The notes below the pieces were generated by a model. The model ran no database searches and was not told the DNA's origin. It saw nothing but the letters and a program-made list of their open reading frames with translations. The translations under genes were made by a program, and so were the position numbers. A stretch of DNA of 64,000 bases, taken from the NCBI GenBank assembly GCA_033977485.1, contig CM066984.1, positions 44,957,100-45,021,099 on the forward strand. The letters are read 5' to 3'. This stretch comes from Hydrangea macrophylla (taxonomy: Eukaryota; Streptophyta; Magnoliopsida; Cornales; Hydrangeaceae). Of this stretch, positions 11,394 through 23,058 are shown piece by piece; the stretch's first letter is position 1; every line of letters begins with the position of its first letter.

Positions 11394-13481
11394 ATGTGTC
11401 ACTCCAGTTTTAACTCATCCTCCCGGTCGCAGGACGAACGGTCCAGGTCAGAGGAGCCAGACACAAGTCTGAGTCTGCCATCCGCGTCCCCTTCTGACCA
11501 GCACAGTGAAGGCAGAATCCCGATCTGTCTCTCTGAGGATGAATCGGACCAAGAAGCCCCCGTTGCTTCCGTGTCCAGGGATTCAGGCGATGAAACACCA
11601 GGGGAACCCGACCCCGAGGTGGCCTTCTCTAGAGAATTCATCCCATCCATATTGCGTACTAAGGATCTCGGGCGTATTAGGGATAGATACTGCCTTCTTG
11701 ACTACTGCTCCTTGGCGGTGATTGTAGATAGGGACCAAATTTATCAGCGGGGTTTCACTACCCTATATGAGGACACCGTCATGGCTGGGTTTCTCTTCCC
11801 CCTCCATCCGGTCGCTCGGGACGTCCTGATATACCTGGTGATTGCCCCGGGCCAGCTAGCCCCGAACGGTTAGAGATTCTTGATGGGGCCTATCTCTCTG
11901 TGGCCCCAGGTCTTCGAATATGAACTCTCCGTCTAGGAATTCCTCTGGATGCACCGACTGTTCCCCGTACATGGAGAGACCGAGTTCTTTTCTCTCAGGG
12001 CTCATTAGGGGACAAAGATCTTGGTAACCTACCCGAGTAATTGCAAAGGATGAAAGAATATGTTCTTCCAAGTGTCCACCCTCGGGCTCTGCGAAACAGC
12101 CCTCGGGATCCAGATGAGGACTTCCTGGGCGGGAGAGTTGAGGGGTAAGCCCGTTCGGTTTCACTTTTTGCTTCGCTTCAAATTTTTGAGACTAACCATT
12201 TTGTATTTGGCTTTACAGCGGGATCAACCAGTCCGCCGAGCATTCCTGACGAGTGCCAAACCAGGATCAGGAGTTTGGCATACCGGCCGGTGAACATTTG
12301 GAATGTGTTGGCCCGGACGGGCGACTTCCGAGCCACTGACGACCCGGTTCAGCCCACAGAAGCTCTGGTATTCCCTGCTATTATTCCTGGTAAGTGCTCA
12401 GACTCTGCTGCCTCCCGTAGTACTCCTTCCCCGTCTTCCACACTGATTATTAACTGTTCAATTCTTTCTTTTTTTTTGCAGAGATGGCTCCGAAGAGAAA
12501 TATAGAGCAACTGAGGGAGAGACAGGCCGCTGTCCTTCCACTGCTGCAGCCCGGATGGCAGTGACCCAAGGAAAAAGGCCTGCCACTGAGGCCCCCAGTA
12601 GAGATCGCCAGCTGAGGCGGATCCGGCATGGTGTCCGTCTTGAGCTAGTGGGGACCTCAACGCCCCGCGTGGTAGTAGTTGAAGAGACTGCCCCCTGGGC
12701 GGGGGTGCCGGTCGTAGCACCGATAACTGCCTCAACTGAGATTAGGGAGCAGATAAGACTTGGTCTGTTTTCCAACCAAGTGGAGACATGTGAAAACATG
12801 TCTCCCGAGGTCTTCCAGAGCTGGCTGTATAGCCTCTCTCACATGGTGAGTTCTCCTGCCTTTATTTCCTTTTCTTTAACTATTTTGTCAACTATGCTGG
12901 TTCTCTGACGGGTCGGTTTTAACTTTTCACAGGTTGGATGCATGGCCGCCGGGGCTGATTCCTTCCTACCATCCCTGGCCAGGAGGGCCGCTGCTGCTGA
13001 AGCTGGTTTGTCTGAGGAGCGGGCGATCTCAGAGGCTAGGGGCACCACTCTGACCGTAGAGAAGGACAAGGTGAAGGGTTTGGCCTTGAGCCTCGGAGCA
13101 ACTCAAGCCGAGCTGGCTACCACCCAGGCCGACCTAGATGCTGCTCTGGCCAGCGCAGCAGCAGCGGAGGCACGGGAGAAGGAACTACAGAAGGCTGCAG
13201 TGACGGGGGCCTGGGAGGAAGCTTTTGATGATGGCTTCTTCTAGGGCTACGAAGACTTGAAGCGCAGTATATCCGGGGATCACCCCGAATGGGACATATC
13301 ATCCTATGAGAGGATTGATTCAGACTTCTGGGATGTTGGTCCTGCTGCGGGCGAGGGCCCCGCTGGTGATGCCGGCCCTACTGAGGAGGCTGCCCCGGGT
13401 GGAGGCTCTGCACCGGGAGGAGGACCTGACCCGGGAGAGGAGGCTGGGGAGACCGAAGACGTGGTCGAGGTGGACGACTGA
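11394..13481 (+). pseudogene. Antisense Tat gene A, Transposase_28-like protein, spliced and decayed
   Basis: This gene lies on the strand opposite its host Tat element. The first ATG in the frame is at 11394. Likely exons: 11394-12144, 12219-12389, 12482-12845 and 12933-13481, plus a probable upstream untranslated exon with an intron ending near 11298. Donors are GTAAGC, GTAAGT and GTGAGT; acceptors follow pyrimidine runs. Phases agree, and each junction has a counterpart in gene B at 57578-59661. Order in the product: Ser/Glu-rich N-terminus; a core with AGFLFPLHPVARDVL and IAPGQLAPNG, which I recognise as the plant 'putative gypsy type transposon' (Transposase_28) family; a basic segment MAPKRN; an Ala/Glu coiled coil; an acidic Gly/Pro tail. 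It is broken by stops at about 11871, 11934, 12007, 12051 and 13242, and by a frameshift near 12533. The role of this family is not established. Confidence 0.7.
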
Positions 13482-13523
13482 GGTCCCAACCCATTTTCTT
13501 CTGTATTGTAATAATTTTTTTTT

Positions 13524-13595
13524 GGGAGGCTACTATAATTGCCCCCCAGGCCCTGTACAAATAGTTTTTAATTTATATAAAGGTCCTTGAGACCA
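13524..13595 (+). other. Conserved 3'-end signature of antisense gene A
   Basis: 43 bases after the stop lies a block beginning GGGAGGCTACTATAATTG, then CCCCCC, TGTACA, an AT-rich stretch and AAAGGTCCTTGAG. The same order occurs after antisense genes B (57421-57492) and C (60361-60434). It probably contains the cleavage and polyadenylation signals. The C6 run is the complement of a polypurine-tract-like GGGGGGCA. Confidence 0.55.
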
Positions 13596-13911
13596 ACTTT
13601 CCATAAACTGTCTACTATTTTTTTACTTGTGTGCCTGTTTGTGATTGCCAGTGTCCACCTAGTTTTGACCAATCCCTGCCTTAGCAAATGGTTTAGGACT
13701 TTAACTGGTAGAACAGCTGGTCTTACCGACCTATTTTGATGGTGACCGCCTGGTGTATCATAGGAACTTATCCTGCTTACTTTCCAAGATGGCCCGGGGG
13801 TGTTATAGGAAAATCCTGTTTCACCGTCCGGTTATCTCTGATCACTGTAAGTAATTAGAAATGTTAGGATTCCGATTCCTTTACCGGTGTGATTTCCTAT
13901 TTTAGCCCAGT

Positions 13912-14197
13912 CCCTTCCCCCCCAAGCATTTTGCTAAGGCGGGTGTGCGGGATTGAATGGCCGTACGAAACCGACCTGGAACGTGGGTGGTTACAAGGTC
14001 ATTTGAGGCTTGCCGTCATCAACCACCTAGGGGGTTTGCCCCCATCGCTGGTTGGGCCTAAGTGAAGCTGGTGCCTCGGGGTTAGGCCCGAGGTCTTTTA
14101 TGCCACGGGTATGTTCTCGAGGTATGGATGCCTTGGCTTTGAGCCAAGGTCTTCTGCCTTGGTTGTTAGGCCGAGGTCTTTGTGCCTTGGTTTTGAG
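13912..14197 (-). repeat. Internal polypurine-like motif and CCTCGGG palindromes, element A
   Basis: On the minus strand 13912-13941 reads CCGCCTTAGCAAAATGCTTGGGGGG, matching 57213-57242. From 14060 to 14197 come decayed copies of the palindromic unit CCTCGGG...CCCGAGG found downstream of the coding region in the other Tat copies. The array ends abruptly at the copia LTR start. Confidence 0.55.
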
Positions 14198-14341
14198 TGT
14201 TGGGTTTGTGCCCTCAAACCATTACTTTATATATGAGACATTGACATTTTAATATATGGATATCAGCTTTACATTTAGTTATGTATGTTTCTTTCATGAG
14301 ATTATTGTTATCCTTAAGTATCATAGTAAGTCGGATACCTG
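14198..14341 (+). repeat. Copia LTR start fragment, + orientation
   Basis: This fragment begins TGTTGGGTTTGTGCCCTC and matches the first 144 bases of the + strand LTR at 35113. It then stops at CATAGTAAGT and is followed by about ten unrelated bases and an oppositely oriented piece of the same LTR. It duplicates, in inverted orientation, the LTR start at 22165-22308. Confidence 0.75.
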
Positions 14342-14352
14342 TGCATTCGTAA

Positions 14353-15096
14353 TCATATTCAGGTAGTCGGATAACTGTTACTGTCAACCTGAATCATGAT
14401 AACTTCTTATATTCCTTGAGTCCCATTCACCTCTCATGATTACCAAACATGTTGATAACTTTTATCAACAAGACTGCAGCACTCAGTAATAGACTTGGTG
14501 ACATTCTCAAGGGAATGCTTACTCTGAAACAGAGGGTAGATTTTGTCTTGACAATATATTTTCACAACCCTATGAATATAACATACCCAAGATACCCAGG
14601 TGTTGATCTTCTATAGACCTCACTGATTGGTAAGTCAAAGCAGGCATATCCACAGTCTGTGTTCATAATCGTCTCAAGATTAAGAACACGTACCTTATAC
14701 AAGTTATGAGTTCCTATCGACTGATTGACAGTCTTGAGTGTCATTAGGAAAGCTCAGGTCCGTCAATGCACTATAAGCACTAGCATGTTAACTAAGAGTT
14801 AAACTCTAGTGATTGAGATTAATCACTCCATCCAATGGTAGTAATCATGCTACAGTGTAAACCTGATGAGATATCCAGTCTCATCATCCACTGTGACACA
14901 TTCTAAGTAACAAAGAATATAATTCGTATCTCACTTGTATGTATCTCATACATACACGAATTACTTACTATGATACTTAAGGATAACAATCATCTCATGA
15001 AAGAAACATACATAACTAAATGTAAAGTTGATATCCATATATTAAAATGTCAATGTCTCATATATAAAGTAATGGTTTGAAGACACAAACCCAACA
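14353..15096 (-). repeat. Truncated 3' LTR of minus-strand copia element
   Basis: This is the first 744 bases of the copia LTR on the minus strand (TGTTGGG at 15096), directly downstream of the polypurine tract GCAAGTGGGAGTT (15097-15110). It breaks at GCATTCGTAATC, the same LTR position at which the + strand copy begins at 22309. The second half of the LTR (about 735 bp) is missing here. Confidence 0.8.
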
Positions 15097-15111
15097 AACT
15101 CCCACTTGCAC

Positions 15112-18100
15112 TCATAACCTTTCAGAACTACATCTAAGACCTAGACTATCTAGATAACGATCAAAGACCTTCTGTGGCAAGGCCTTTGTAAACGGATCAG
15201 CAAGATTGTCAGCAGTGGCAATCTTGGTGAAAGTCACATCTCCACATTGAACAATATCTCGGATAAGATGATATTTCCGTTCTACGTGCTTTCCCTTCCC
15301 GTGGTTCCTTGGCTCCTTGGACTGAGCCACTGCCCCACTATTATCACAGTAAAGCGTAATAGGTGACAATGACGTTTGTACCACCTCGAGCTCTGTAAGG
15401 AACTTCTTGAGCCAAACAACTTCCTTTGCGGCTTCACAAGTAGCCACATACTCAGCTTCTGTAGTTGAGTCTGTAATGCATTTCTGCTTAATGCTCCTCC
15501 AACTAACAGCACCACCTCCCAAGGTAAAGAGATGTCTGGATGTTGACTTCCTCGAATCTTTATCTGACATAAAGTCTGAGTTAGTATATCCTACTGGAAT
15601 TAACTCACTACCGCCGTACATAAGCATGTAAGCTTTAGTCCTTCTCAAGTACTTAAGAATGTGCTTAACGGCTGTCCAGTGCTCTGGACCTGGATTTGAT
15701 TGATATCTGCTAACCATGCCAACGGCAAAACAGATATCTGGTCTAGTACATAACATCGTATACATGAGACTTCTAACTGTCGAAGCATATGGAATTCCTG
15801 CCATGCGATTCCTCTCCTCCTGTGTCTTAGGACACTGGTCCTTGGAGAACGCTAAACCATGCCTGAAAGGTAACAAACCGTTCTTCGAATTATCCATTGA
15901 AAACCTAGTTAGCACTTTATCGATATAACCAGCTTGAGATAATCCCATTATCTTTTGCTTACGATCCTGAAAGAGCTTTATCCCTAGAATATAGCTCGCC
16001 TCTCCTAGATCCTTCATATCGAAAGTACTAGCTAGCCAAACCTTGACCGTTGACAATGCCGCTACATCATTTCCAATGAGTAGAATGTCGTCAACGTAAA
16101 GGACAAGAAAAGCCACCACTTTTCCTTCACACATCTTGTATACACAAGGTTCATCCAGATTTTGTATAAAACCAAACAACTTGACCACTTGGTCAAATCG
16201 GATGTTCCAACTTCTAGATGCCTGCTTAAGCCCATAAATGGACTTTTACAACTTGCATACCAAGTTACCTTTTCGACCAGCTATGAACCCTTCTGGTTGT
16301 TGCATATAGATGTCCTCCTCAAGATTGCCATTCAAGAATGCAGTCTTGACGTCCATCTGCCAGATCTCATAATCTAGGCATGCAGCAATGGATAGGAGTA
16401 TCCTGATGGACTTGAGCATGGCCACCGGCGAGAAGGTTTCCTCATAGTCAATGCCCTCCCTCTGAATATAACCTTTCGCTACAAGCCTAGCCTTATAGGT
16501 CTCAACCTTTCCATCAGATGCTCTTTTCCTCTTATAGACCCACTTACAACCAATGGGTTTAATATTGGCTGAAAGTTCTACAAGATCCCAGACCTGATTA
16601 GAATCCATAGATTCTAATTTAGCCTTCATAGCTTTAACCCAATGATCTGAATCAACATCATCCATTGCCTCTTCATATATGGCAGGATCAGATTCAGATT
16701 CTATGGAGACAGCTTCAAAAACTTCTCCTAAGAACATGTATCTATCAGGCTGGATGATAATCCTCCCACTACGATGAGGTACCGGTGTGGAAATGGGTGA
16801 AGAAGTGGTATTTTCTTGATTTACATCGTTATTAACTGCGGGTTGGACTGAAGGCTCTCCTTCTATTTCTCTCAGATCTATCCTTCCCTTAGGTTTATGG
16901 TTCATGATATAATCATCCTCTAAGAAAATAGCATTTGTACTAACAAACACATTCTGTTCTCTTGGATCATAAAAATGCCATCCATAAGTACCCTTTGGAT
17001 ACCCTACAAAATAACATACTTCTGATCTAGAATCCAACTTGCTCATCTTTCCTTTCAGCACATGTGCCGGACACCCCCATATCCGGAGATGTTGCAAAGA
17101 AGGCTTGCACCCAATCCACATCTCCCGTGGTGTCCTGGGAATAGATTTGCTTGGTACTAGATTTAGTATGTATGCAACGGTTTCCAAAGCATAACCCAAA
17201 GGAATAATGGCAACTCTGAATAAATCATCATTGACCTGGTCATGTCTAAAAGAGTCCGGTTCCTTCTCTCCGCTACACCATTCTGCTGAGGCGTGCCAGG
17301 TGCAGTCAATTGTGACAGAATCTTATTCTGTACGAGGTGATCAATAAACTCATTAGAGAGGTACTCGCCACCTCGATCAGATTGAATGGCCTTGATATGT
17401 GAGCCCAATTGCTTCTCCACTTCAGCCCTAAACTCTTTGAACTTTTCAAAGGCTTCAGACTTGTGCTGCATTAGGTACACATATCCATACCTAGAGTTGT
17501 TATCAGTAAATGTTATGAAATACTCATAACCACCCCTTGCTCTAATATTTATTGGTCCACACACATCAATATGAACTAATTCCAACAATGTATTGGTTCT
17601 ATTGCCCTTTGCAGGAAAGGGCCTTTTGGTCATCTTACCCTCTAAACAAGACTCGCAGACTTCCATTGGTTCGAGAACCAAATCACCTAAGACCCCTTCT
17701 TTGACTAGTCTGCCAATCCTATTTAGATTGATATGGCCAAGCCTCATATGCCAAAGCCTTTTTGGATCAGTGGAAGGTTCTTTTCTTTTAGATGGTATAG
17801 TTACCATTGAGTTATTATGTTCCAAGCAAGAATCTTTAGAAATATTGGGAGTGATCACATACAAACCATTTGATTTAACACCAGAACATGTAAAAGAACT
17901 ATTTCTTTTAATAACAACTTCAGTTCCAAAATGAAAAGAATAACCATTATTCGATAAATTAGAAACTGAAATTAAATTACGTCTCATTGAAGGGACGTAA
18001 AGTACATCTGATAAAATCAAAACTTTATTGTCTAGAAATTCTAAAACTACGACTCCTATAACAACCGCAGAAACGGTTGCACTAGAACCTAGAGTAAATA

Positions 18101-19101
18101 TGATTTCCCCATCACTGCACCTCCTGGTTGATCTGAACCCCTGCAATGAATTACAGATATGGTTAGTCGCACTAGAATCAATGCACTAAGTGTTTGAAGT
18201 ATCCGTAATAAAACTTACTTCAATCACATATGATTCAATCATACCTTGAACTCTTGTAGCTAAGAATTCTGGACAGTTCCTCTTCCAGTGGCCCTTCTCA
18301 CTGCATTGGAAACACTTTCCTTTGCCTTGGCCACCCACCTTCCCTTTTCCCTTACCTTTTCCCTTAGATTTTGCAATCTTAGGGACCGGTCCAACACTTG
18401 GACCACCAGTGCCAGCCTTCTTCTTCCCTTTCTTTCCTTTCGGTGTAGATCGGGAATAGGAAGCACTTTTCTCAACGTTCAAGACGTTGACCACAGGTTT
18501 GACCACCCCTTTCGCTGCCAAAAGAGAACTCATCAATTCGCTCATTGAAAAATTCATTTGATTCATATTATAGTTAAGTTTAAATTGAGCGAATGAAGGC
18601 GACAACGAATTGAGGATCAAATCAACTTGGGTCTGTGCATCGATGTTGGCACCTAGGGTCTCCAGCTCGTTTAAATAACCAATCATTTTTAAAATATATT
18701 CCTTGACTGGAGTCCCTTCTGACATCTTTGCACTCATTATCTTTTGCATGGCTACTTGTCTAGCAGGCCTGCCATGCTCCCCGAACATCTTTTTTAGGGA
18801 TGTGATAATGTCACTGGCATAATCATTCGATTGGAATTGGTGTTGCAACACACCAGCCATTGAGGCCAGAATATAGCAACGAGTCATTCCATTCGACTTC
18901 TTCCATTTGTCGAACTCGCGTCTGGCAGCTGCCGAAGCATTTGCCGCGGGTTCTTCGGGGCATGGGGTGGTGAGGACATATATGTGATCCTCCGCAGTTA
19001 ATACAATGTCAAGGTTTTGTTTCCATTCAGTGTAGTTATTTCCAGTTAACTTTCTTTTGAGTGAGTGTGGTGGCAAGTGGACTAAATGTAGATCCAGACA
19101 T
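15112..19101 (-). pseudogene. Ty1/copia Gag-Pol polyprotein, decayed
   Basis: One reading unit of about 1330 codons in the usual copia order. Gag (19101-18190) ends with the zinc knuckle CFQCSEKGHWKRNC. The protease core is IDS(S/G)ATNHIC (about 18180). The integrase has a GAG-pre-integrase part (about 17760-17600) and a core (about 17560-17190) containing SDRGGEY and GTPQQNGVAERRN. RT carries WVYKRKRASDGKVETYKARLVAKG and QMDVKTAFLNG (about 16550-16330) and YVDDILLIGND (about 16110). RNase H carries TTEAEYVA and ADPFTKALP, ending at 15112. The start is the ATG at 19101, because the + strand copy begins with the same MSGSTFSPLA. Breaks: a +1 frameshift near 19054, TAG at 18186 replacing the Trp before the protease core, a frameshift near 17190, and TAA at 16246. 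The element cannot make its proteins. Confidence 0.9.
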
Positions 19102-20803
19102 TATGATTTACTGTAAAAATAAAAAAAACCAAAATAAATATGAATATCAGATTTGACAGTTTGAAATAAAAGAATCCTTAAAACTCTTATTTTAAAACAA
19201 AGTCGCCGGAATATCGAAATGAAAGAATAAAGCCTCCGTGTGGTGGTCAATGTTCGATCTTTCGATTAATCATGACTTGTCCGCTATGCAACTCTTGCAA
19301 AATAAGTTATACTCCCGAACCTATTTAATCTCTAAGCTTCTGAATAATGCCCTGTGTGGGATCCCTTATCCATAGTTTAGCTAGTGTGTACCATTAACTA
19401 GGATCCAATCACAACCGTCTCAAGTAGCGCCTCCGTGTGGTGGTCACCCTCTAACACGTCTGATTGATCCTATCAAAGGAAGTTCACATCTAGTAACCAA
19501 TGAGTAATGCACCCTCCGTATGGAATGATCACCCCTGACGAGGTGACATAGAATGCACCACTCATCTTACAGTGAACCGTTAATGGAAGATCGTGGGTGT
19601 TTATTAATAAGACCCTCTCCCACAAGATTCAGAAATTAAGGATTTTGCTTTTAAAAAATGTTTCCACACATTACCCATAAACATCCAATGTTTACTAATG
19701 CGTTTAAATGGTTTTTGAATTTTATTTTAGAAAACTTGTTTTACATGCATGCAACCAGTAACAATATAATTAAATGCCAATCACAAACAAAGCACATAAA
19801 ACAAAAAACTAAAATTGAAAATAAAGACATCCAAACAATGTCTCTATCTCCCATGGCTCTATCTCCATAGAACCTCCTTTTGGTTTGATCGCCTCCAGCT
19901 CCATCTTCATGGACAACGGCTTGCTCTTCCTTCTTTATGGATTTTCTAATTCTATTACATTGGTCCTATGCTTCTTTCGAAGCTTACAATTTATCTAGAA
20001 ATAGAAAAATGCAATAGTAACAATAAAATAAAAAGGCTAGGGAAACCGGTACGACTTTCCTTTTCGTAGGATTGAAGTCGCAGCGCCCTTTACATATGCC
20101 TTAAAACCAAACCAAACTTACATTACAACATGCACCAATCTCAAACAATTTAAATACAAAATATTCAAATGACTTGGTGCCATGGGAGATAGCGACTAAT
20201 CTAGTTACAAAAGGGTTAGTCGTACACGCATCCATACATACATAACAAATATATGTAACTATTGGAACACTTAATTGATTCACACAGTATATAAACTCTT
20301 TACAGACTGAATTAGAATTTAAAATAGCATCTTACTTCTTTGTCACTGTTTGATCGATTGAAGACCGTTCGATTGCTCGAACCTTCGATCGATTGAACTC
20401 TGTTCAATCGCTTGAACTTTCTGTTCACAGAATGATTTTAAAAATTTGCATAATACTTTAAAAATAAAACTTTTAATTTCAAAACTCCTTAAAACTGTGA
20501 AACAGAGAGCCTGACAAAGAATCTATCTCGATCGATCTAACTTCATTCGATCGATCGAACACCAGAAGGTTTCGATCGATCGAAGACTGTTCGATCGCTC
20601 GAGTACAGAGGATGTTCGATCGATCGAAACATGTTCGATCGATCGAACCCGCCTTGCATCCTATGCAATCACAGATTTGTACTCTGCTGCAATTACACTG
20701 CAGAAACAGATCTGTGACGATGCAGTTTCGAAAACAGTTCTAAAATTAACATGCCAATCAAAATAGTGTTCCAAAAACGCATCTATAGATCCAAACGAGC
20801 GTG
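19102..20803 (-). other. Long untranslated leader of the copia element
   Basis: About 1.7 kb between PBS and gag with no coding frame. It includes clusters of the palindrome TTCGATCGATCGAA (20340-20420 and 20525-20655) and a segment with repeated CTCCGTGTGGTGGTCA phrases (19235 and 19430). The same leader is present at 23059-24753 in inverted orientation. Confidence 0.65.
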
Positions 20804-20816
20804 GCTCTGATACCAA
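20804..20816 (-). other. Primer-binding site, initiator tRNA-Met type
   Basis: On the minus strand TGGTATCAGAGCC, the standard plant copia PBS, two bases inside the LTR edge. Confidence 0.9.
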
Positions 20817-20818
20817 TT

Positions 20819-22308
20819 GATGGAAAAACTGGTTTAAGTTAAAAGTTTAAACGCGCAGCGGAAAAGTCAAGTTATAAAAACTTAATGGTAGCCCAGGATC
20901 TACTACTCGTTAATTCCATAGATGCGCACAAGAGGGGACAAGAGTTATACCTTAGTGTCTTGAACCCAATTCTGATTTTCTTCTTCTTCCTTGGTGATGC
21001 AGTAGCCTCCACTAGGTTGTCTTCACCCTTATGTCTCCTGTGGATGCTTGCCGCAGAGATTAGAGATGGTGGGATCTCTAATAGAGAGGAAAAAGAAGGT
21101 TTGGGGCTCTAAAAATAGTTTCTGCAGCTTCTGACGTTCTAAAATGATGAACTAACTTTTCCAGAATGCAGCTGCCCTATTTATAGATTTCCAGAACCGA
21201 CCTAGACTACGAGCGATCGAAGATCTTCGATCGATCGAGCCTTCGATCGATCGAACCATTCTCGATCGATCGAGACTGCCAAGACTTTAATCGATCGAAC
21301 TTGTCTTGACAACTTCCTCATGTGTCTTTCCAAGTATCCTGGCAGAGCTAAGAGTGGGACCTCCTAGGCTCTTTATTGTTGGCTCAGACCAGTTTGTTAA
21401 TTACCATGACCAAACTCTTTGATCAGCAAACTGACTAACTGGTCAGTTAACGTTTACTCCACTATAAAACGATAACTGAACTCCAACGCAAAAGAACATA
21501 TCCGAAGCGATAACTAGACTTGTATGTTGTACTAATGTCCCTCTACCTTCAGCATTCGTAATCATATTCAGGTAGCCGGATAACCTGTTACTGTCAACCT
21601 GAATCATGATTACTTCTTCTATACCTTGAGTCCCATTCACCTCTCATGATTAGCAAACATGTTGATAACTCTTATCAACAAGACTGCAGTACTCAGTAAT
21701 CGACTTGGTGACATTCTCAAGGGAATGCTTACTCTGAAACAGAGGGTAGATTCTGTCTTGATAATATATGTTCACAACCCTATGAATATGACATACCCAA
21801 GATACCCAAGTGTTGATCTTCTATAGACCTCACTGATTGGTAAGTCAAAGCAGCCATATCCACAATCTGTGTTCATAATCCTCTCAAGATTAAGAACACG
21901 TACCTTTTACAAGTTATGAGTTCGTATCGACTGATTGACAGTCTTGAGTGTCAATAGGAAAGCTCAGGTCCGTCAATGCACTATAAGCACTAGCATGTTA
22001 ACTAAGAGTTAAACTCTAGTGATTGAAATTAATCACTCCATCCAATGGTAGTTAATCATGCTACAATGTAAACCTGATGAGATATCTAGTCTCATCATCC
22101 ACTGTGACACATTCTAAGTAACAAAGAATAGTAATTCGTATCTCACTTGTATGTATCTCATACATACACGAATTACTTACTATGATATTTAAGGATAACA
22201 ATCATCTCATGAAAGAAACATACATAACTAAATGTAAAGCTGATATCCATATATTAAAATGTCAATGTCTCATATATAAATTAATGGTTTGAGGGCACAA
22301 ACCCAACA
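20819..22308 (-). mobile_element. 5' LTR of minus-strand copia element (complete)
   Basis: A 1490-bp LTR. On the minus strand it starts TGTTGGGTTTGTGCCC (22308) and ends TTTTTCCATCA (20819). The length and both ends agree with the solo LTR at 29257-30750. It includes GATC-rich palindromes (21205-21300) and an internal inverted repeat of about 46 bp around 22125-22175. Confidence 0.85.
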
Positions 22309-23043
22309 GAAGGTAGAGGGACATTAGTACAATATACAAGTCTAGTTATCGCTTCGGATATGTTCTTTTGTGTTGGAGTTCAGTTATCGTTTTATAGTGG
22401 AGTAAACGTTAACTGATCAGTTAGTTAGTTTGCTGATAAAAGAGTTTGGTCACGGTAATTAACAAACTTGTATGAGCCAACAACAAAGAGCCTAGGAGGT
22501 CCCACTCTTAGCTCCGTCAGGATACTTGGAAAGACACATGAGGAAGTTGTCAAGACAAGTTCGATCGATTGAAGTATGTTCGATCGATTGAAGTCTTGGC
22601 AGTCTCGATCGATCGAGAATGGTTCGATCGTTCGAAGATCTTCAATCGCTCAAAGTCTAGGTCGGTTCTGGAAATCTATAAATAAGGCAGCTGCATTCTG
22701 GAAAATGAGTTTGTCATTTTAGAACATCAGAAGCTGCAGAAACTATTTTTAGAGCCCCAAACCTTCTTTTTCCTCTCTATTGGAGATCCCACCATCTCTA
22801 GTCTCTCAGGCAAGCATTCATAGGAGACATAAGGGTGAAGACAACCTAGTGGAGGCTGCTGCATCACCAAGGAAGAAGAAGAAAATCAGAATTGGGTTCA
22901 AGACACTAAGGTATAACTCTTGTCCCCTCTTGTGCGCATCTATGGAATTAACGAGTAGTAGATCCTGGGCTACCATTAAGTTTTTATAACTTGACTTTTC
23001 TGTTGAGCGTTTAAACCTTTAACTTAAACCGGTTTTTCCATTA
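22309..23043 (+). mobile_element. Second half of a + strand copia LTR
   Basis: Corresponds to LTR positions 759 to the end, in the opposite orientation to 20819-21550, to which it is an inverted repeat. It directly abuts the complete minus LTR at 22308. A TATA-like CTATAAATAAGG lies at 22676-22687. The end is TTTTTCCATTA (the terminal CA changed to TA). Confidence 0.85.
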
Positions 23044-23045
23044 AT

Positions 23046-23058
23046 TGGTATCAGAGCC
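23046..23058 (+). other. Primer-binding site of + strand copia copy
   Basis: TGGTATCAGAGCC, two bases after the LTR end; the same as the PBS of the minus copy. Confidence 0.9.

Larger units (their letters stand above)
9904..14197 (-). mobile_element. Tat-lineage Ty3 element A, 3' portion
   Basis: The 3' part of a minus-strand Ty3 element of the same broad family as 50252-64000. In element orientation it contains, from its 3' end, an LTR (9904-10522), a polypurine tract (10523-10540), a gene on the opposite strand (10782-13595), an internal polypurine-like motif and palindromic CCTCGGG repeats (13912-14197). It is cut at 14198 by a copia LTR start. Its gag-pol and 5' LTR do not reappear beyond the copia locus at 27356, so they were lost or never there. 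Confidence 0.75.

Noticed and set aside
14198..15096. A DNA transposon with long terminal inverted repeats
   Set aside because: The inverted ends are two copies of the copia LTR start in opposite orientation, and the right one continues into copia pol.
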